Assembly: GCF_003751385.1 (NCBI RefSeq)
Contig: NZ_RJVA01000013.1
Location: forward strand, 248,001 to 312,000
Direction: 5' to 3'
Length of the DNA stretch: 64,000 nt
Source: Desulfosoma caldarium
Lineage (GTDB): Bacteria; Desulfobacterota; Syntrophobacteria; Syntrophobacterales; DSM-9756
Shown here: positions 62,957-64,000 of the stretch, piece by piece
Layout: each line of letters starts with the position of its first letter
Numbering within the stretch: the first letter of the stretch is position 1
Notes under the pieces: model-generated
The model's input: the letters and a program-made list of their open reading frames with translations, nothing else
Told to the model about the DNA's origin: nothing
The model's database searches: none
Program-made: the position numbers and the translations under genes

Positions 62957-63394
62957 ATGGACATTATGGGGGCCTTGCTCAAGGGGGAAGTCTCCAAGGT
63001 GACCACGGAAGAAAACGACATCGTTGAGCGGTTGGCTTTTTATTTAAGGCGCCTGGAACACCGCAATGCCAACATCGCACCCGAGGAGCGCCCCAGCGCG
63101 AGGACTCGGCCCAAGGACGCGCGGCCAAAAAAGAAGGTCACCTACTATTTGACCAAGCTCATCATTCATCACTTGGAAGACGCTCAGCAGGGCTTGCTCA
63201 AAGCCTCCGAGGGCGAGCCCAAGCCCAGGATTTCTAAATCCATGATTGTGGAGACGGCTCTTCGAATGGCTCTTCAGGAGTTGGACGCCAAGGGGCCAAA
63301 GAGTCGGCTGTTTCGAAGGGTTCATGAAATCTGCCATAAAACCACGAAGTCCCACCGTGTTTCTAAAACACCATCGGGAGAAGAAGTCCAATGA
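62957..63394 (+). CDS. Ribbon-helix-helix DNA-binding protein, probable partner of ParA
   Basis: A 145-residue protein. KKKVTYYLTKLIIHHLEDAQQGLL and RISKSMIVETALRMALQEL (about residues 56-110) look like a ribbon-helix-helix unit: a basic beta-strand, a helix, a linker and an SKSxIVExAL helix. Such proteins accompany ParA as centromere-binding or adaptor proteins. Its stop overlaps the ParA start (ATGA at 63391). The start at 62957 has GAGG upstream; the frame runs up to 62801 and an ATG at 62876 is an alternative. Confidence 0.65.
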   Translation: MDIMGALLKGEVSKVTTEENDIVERLAFYLRRLEHRNANIAPEERPSARTRPKDARPKKKVTYYLTKLIIHHLEDAQQGLLKASEGEPKPRISKSMIVETALRMALQELDAKGPKSRLFRRVHEICHKTTKSHRVSKTPSGEEVQ

Positions 63395-64000
63395 TTATCA
63401 TATGCCCAAGCTGCAATCGACAGCACAAGGTGGACGAAACGCGCCTTTCCGAAAAGGTGAAAGCGGCGAAGTGCGTTTTTTGCGGGCATCGGTTCCCCAT
63501 ATCCAGGCCAGGGGATACGGAATCGGAAGCGGCCAAGCCTGCAGAGGTGGTTCAGCCTGTTCATGGCAAGGAATGGCCTAGACGCCGCATTGCGGTTTCC
63601 TTGAGCAAAGGGGGCGTGGGCAAGACGACCACGTCTGTCAATCTCGCGGCCGGTTTAGCCTTGGCCGGCTTCAAGGTGCTCTTGGTGGACACGGATACCC
63701 AGGGGCAGGCGGCCTACATGCTGGGCGTGAAACCCAAAGCCGGCTTGACGGAACTGATGACCGGCGAAGTCATTGCCGAGCAATGCCTGGCTGAGGCGCG
63801 GGAGCGCCTATGGCTGTTGGCCGGCGGCCGTTCCTTGGCGGGTGTCAAGAGGCTCATCGCGCGCAAGGATTTTCGTGGAGAAATGACCTTGACCGAAGCC
63901 TTGACGCCCATTGACGGTCGATTTGATTACGTGATTGTGGACACGTCACCGGGCTGGGATGTGCTGACCATCAACGTGTTATTTTATGTGCAGGAAGTGC
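63391..64000 (+). CDS. ParA-family ATPase with N-terminal zinc ribbon (partial)
   Basis: The first 203 residues of a ParA/MinD-type ATPase, cut off by the window edge. The protein opens with IICPSCNRQHKVDE ... KCVFCGHRFPI, a zinc ribbon of the MJ0042 type (residues 1-37). A linker leads to the ATPase. SLSKGGVGKTTTSVNLAAGLA is the deviant Walker A with its signature Lys, followed by LLVDTDTQGQAAYML (Walker A') and DYVIVDTSPG (Walker B). It is translationally coupled to the RHH gene. Cellular positioning of DNA or protein cargo is likely; the cargo is unknown. Confidence 0.88.
   Translation, partial: MIIICPSCNRQHKVDETRLSEKVKAAKCVFCGHRFPISRPGDTESEAAKPAEVVQPVHGKEWPRRRIAVSLSKGGVGKTTTSVNLAAGLALAGFKVLLVDTDTQGQAAYMLGVKPKAGLTELMTGEVIAEQCLAEARERLWLLAGGRSLAGVKRLIARKDFRGEMTLTEALTPIDGRFDYVIVDTSPGWDVLTINVLFYVQEV

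Overview
The window looks like the chromosome of a sulfate-reducing member of the Desulfobacterota. The strongest evidence is a complete dsrMKJOP operon (22876-27839). Also in keeping are the siroheme-based heme genes (hemB, ahbC, ahbD), the futalosine route to menaquinone (mqnE, mqnC, aminofutalosine deaminase, mqnA) and heavy use of molybdenum enzymes. A syntrophobacterial relative would fit, but that placement is an inference. I found no rRNA, tRNA, CRISPR array, intact insertion sequence or phage gene.

Layout. Positions 1-1440 hold no intact gene. From 1463 to 12467, all on the minus strand, lies a molybdenum region. It contains a PhnD-like binding lipoprotein, a membrane-bound sigma-54 activator, a lone receiver protein, a three-subunit FeS/NrfD/molybdopterin reductase in tetrathionate-reductase (TtrBCA) order, and an FmdE plus MoeA-like pair. 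A pseudouridine synthase and a TolC/adaptor/RND efflux operon follow (12800-19642), then ald, lipA and lipB (19881-22613), then dsrMKJOP behind an RsbRD-type leader gene (22876-28411). A class III aminotransferase diverges from a TetR gene that heads the menaquinone operon (28815-36691). Next come a stand-alone AICAR transformylase, a LysM-like membrane protein, a MetE-like protein, an AbrB-like protein with a long leader, and a CDP-alcohol transferase (36748-42066). The block moeA-mobA-mobB-aldehyde dehydrogenase follows (42452-46531), then a decayed Schlafen-type regulator. lgt, a CoA-transferase/GNAT fusion, a PD-(D/E)XK protein and a metallo-beta-lactamase protein form a plus-strand block (47902-52336). 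ctpA, a polysaccharide deacetylase and a DUF1573 gene form an envelope operon (53293-56852). A ClpX-like ATPase heads the ahbC-hemB-ahbD heme operon (56988-62099). The window ends with PilZ, ribbon-helix-helix and ParA genes, the last cut off by the edge.

How the genes fit together. The dsr complex and the Ttr-like reductase both exchange electrons with menaquinone, which the mqn operon makes. The mob/moe genes supply molybdopterin cofactor, and the ahb genes supply heme for cytochromes such as DsrJ.

The points most worth following are these. (1) An in-frame TGA in the DUF1573 gene replaces the first Cys of its CGC motif, which suggests an exported selenoprotein. (2) A split sensory system next to the Ttr-like reductase has a free PhnD-like lipoprotein, a membrane sigma-54 activator, a -24/-12 promoter and an upstream palindrome. 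(3) The CoA-transferase/GNAT fusion has Asp where the catalytic Glu should be. (4) A TetR gene is translationally overlapped with the menaquinone operon and has a perfect operator on its own promoter.
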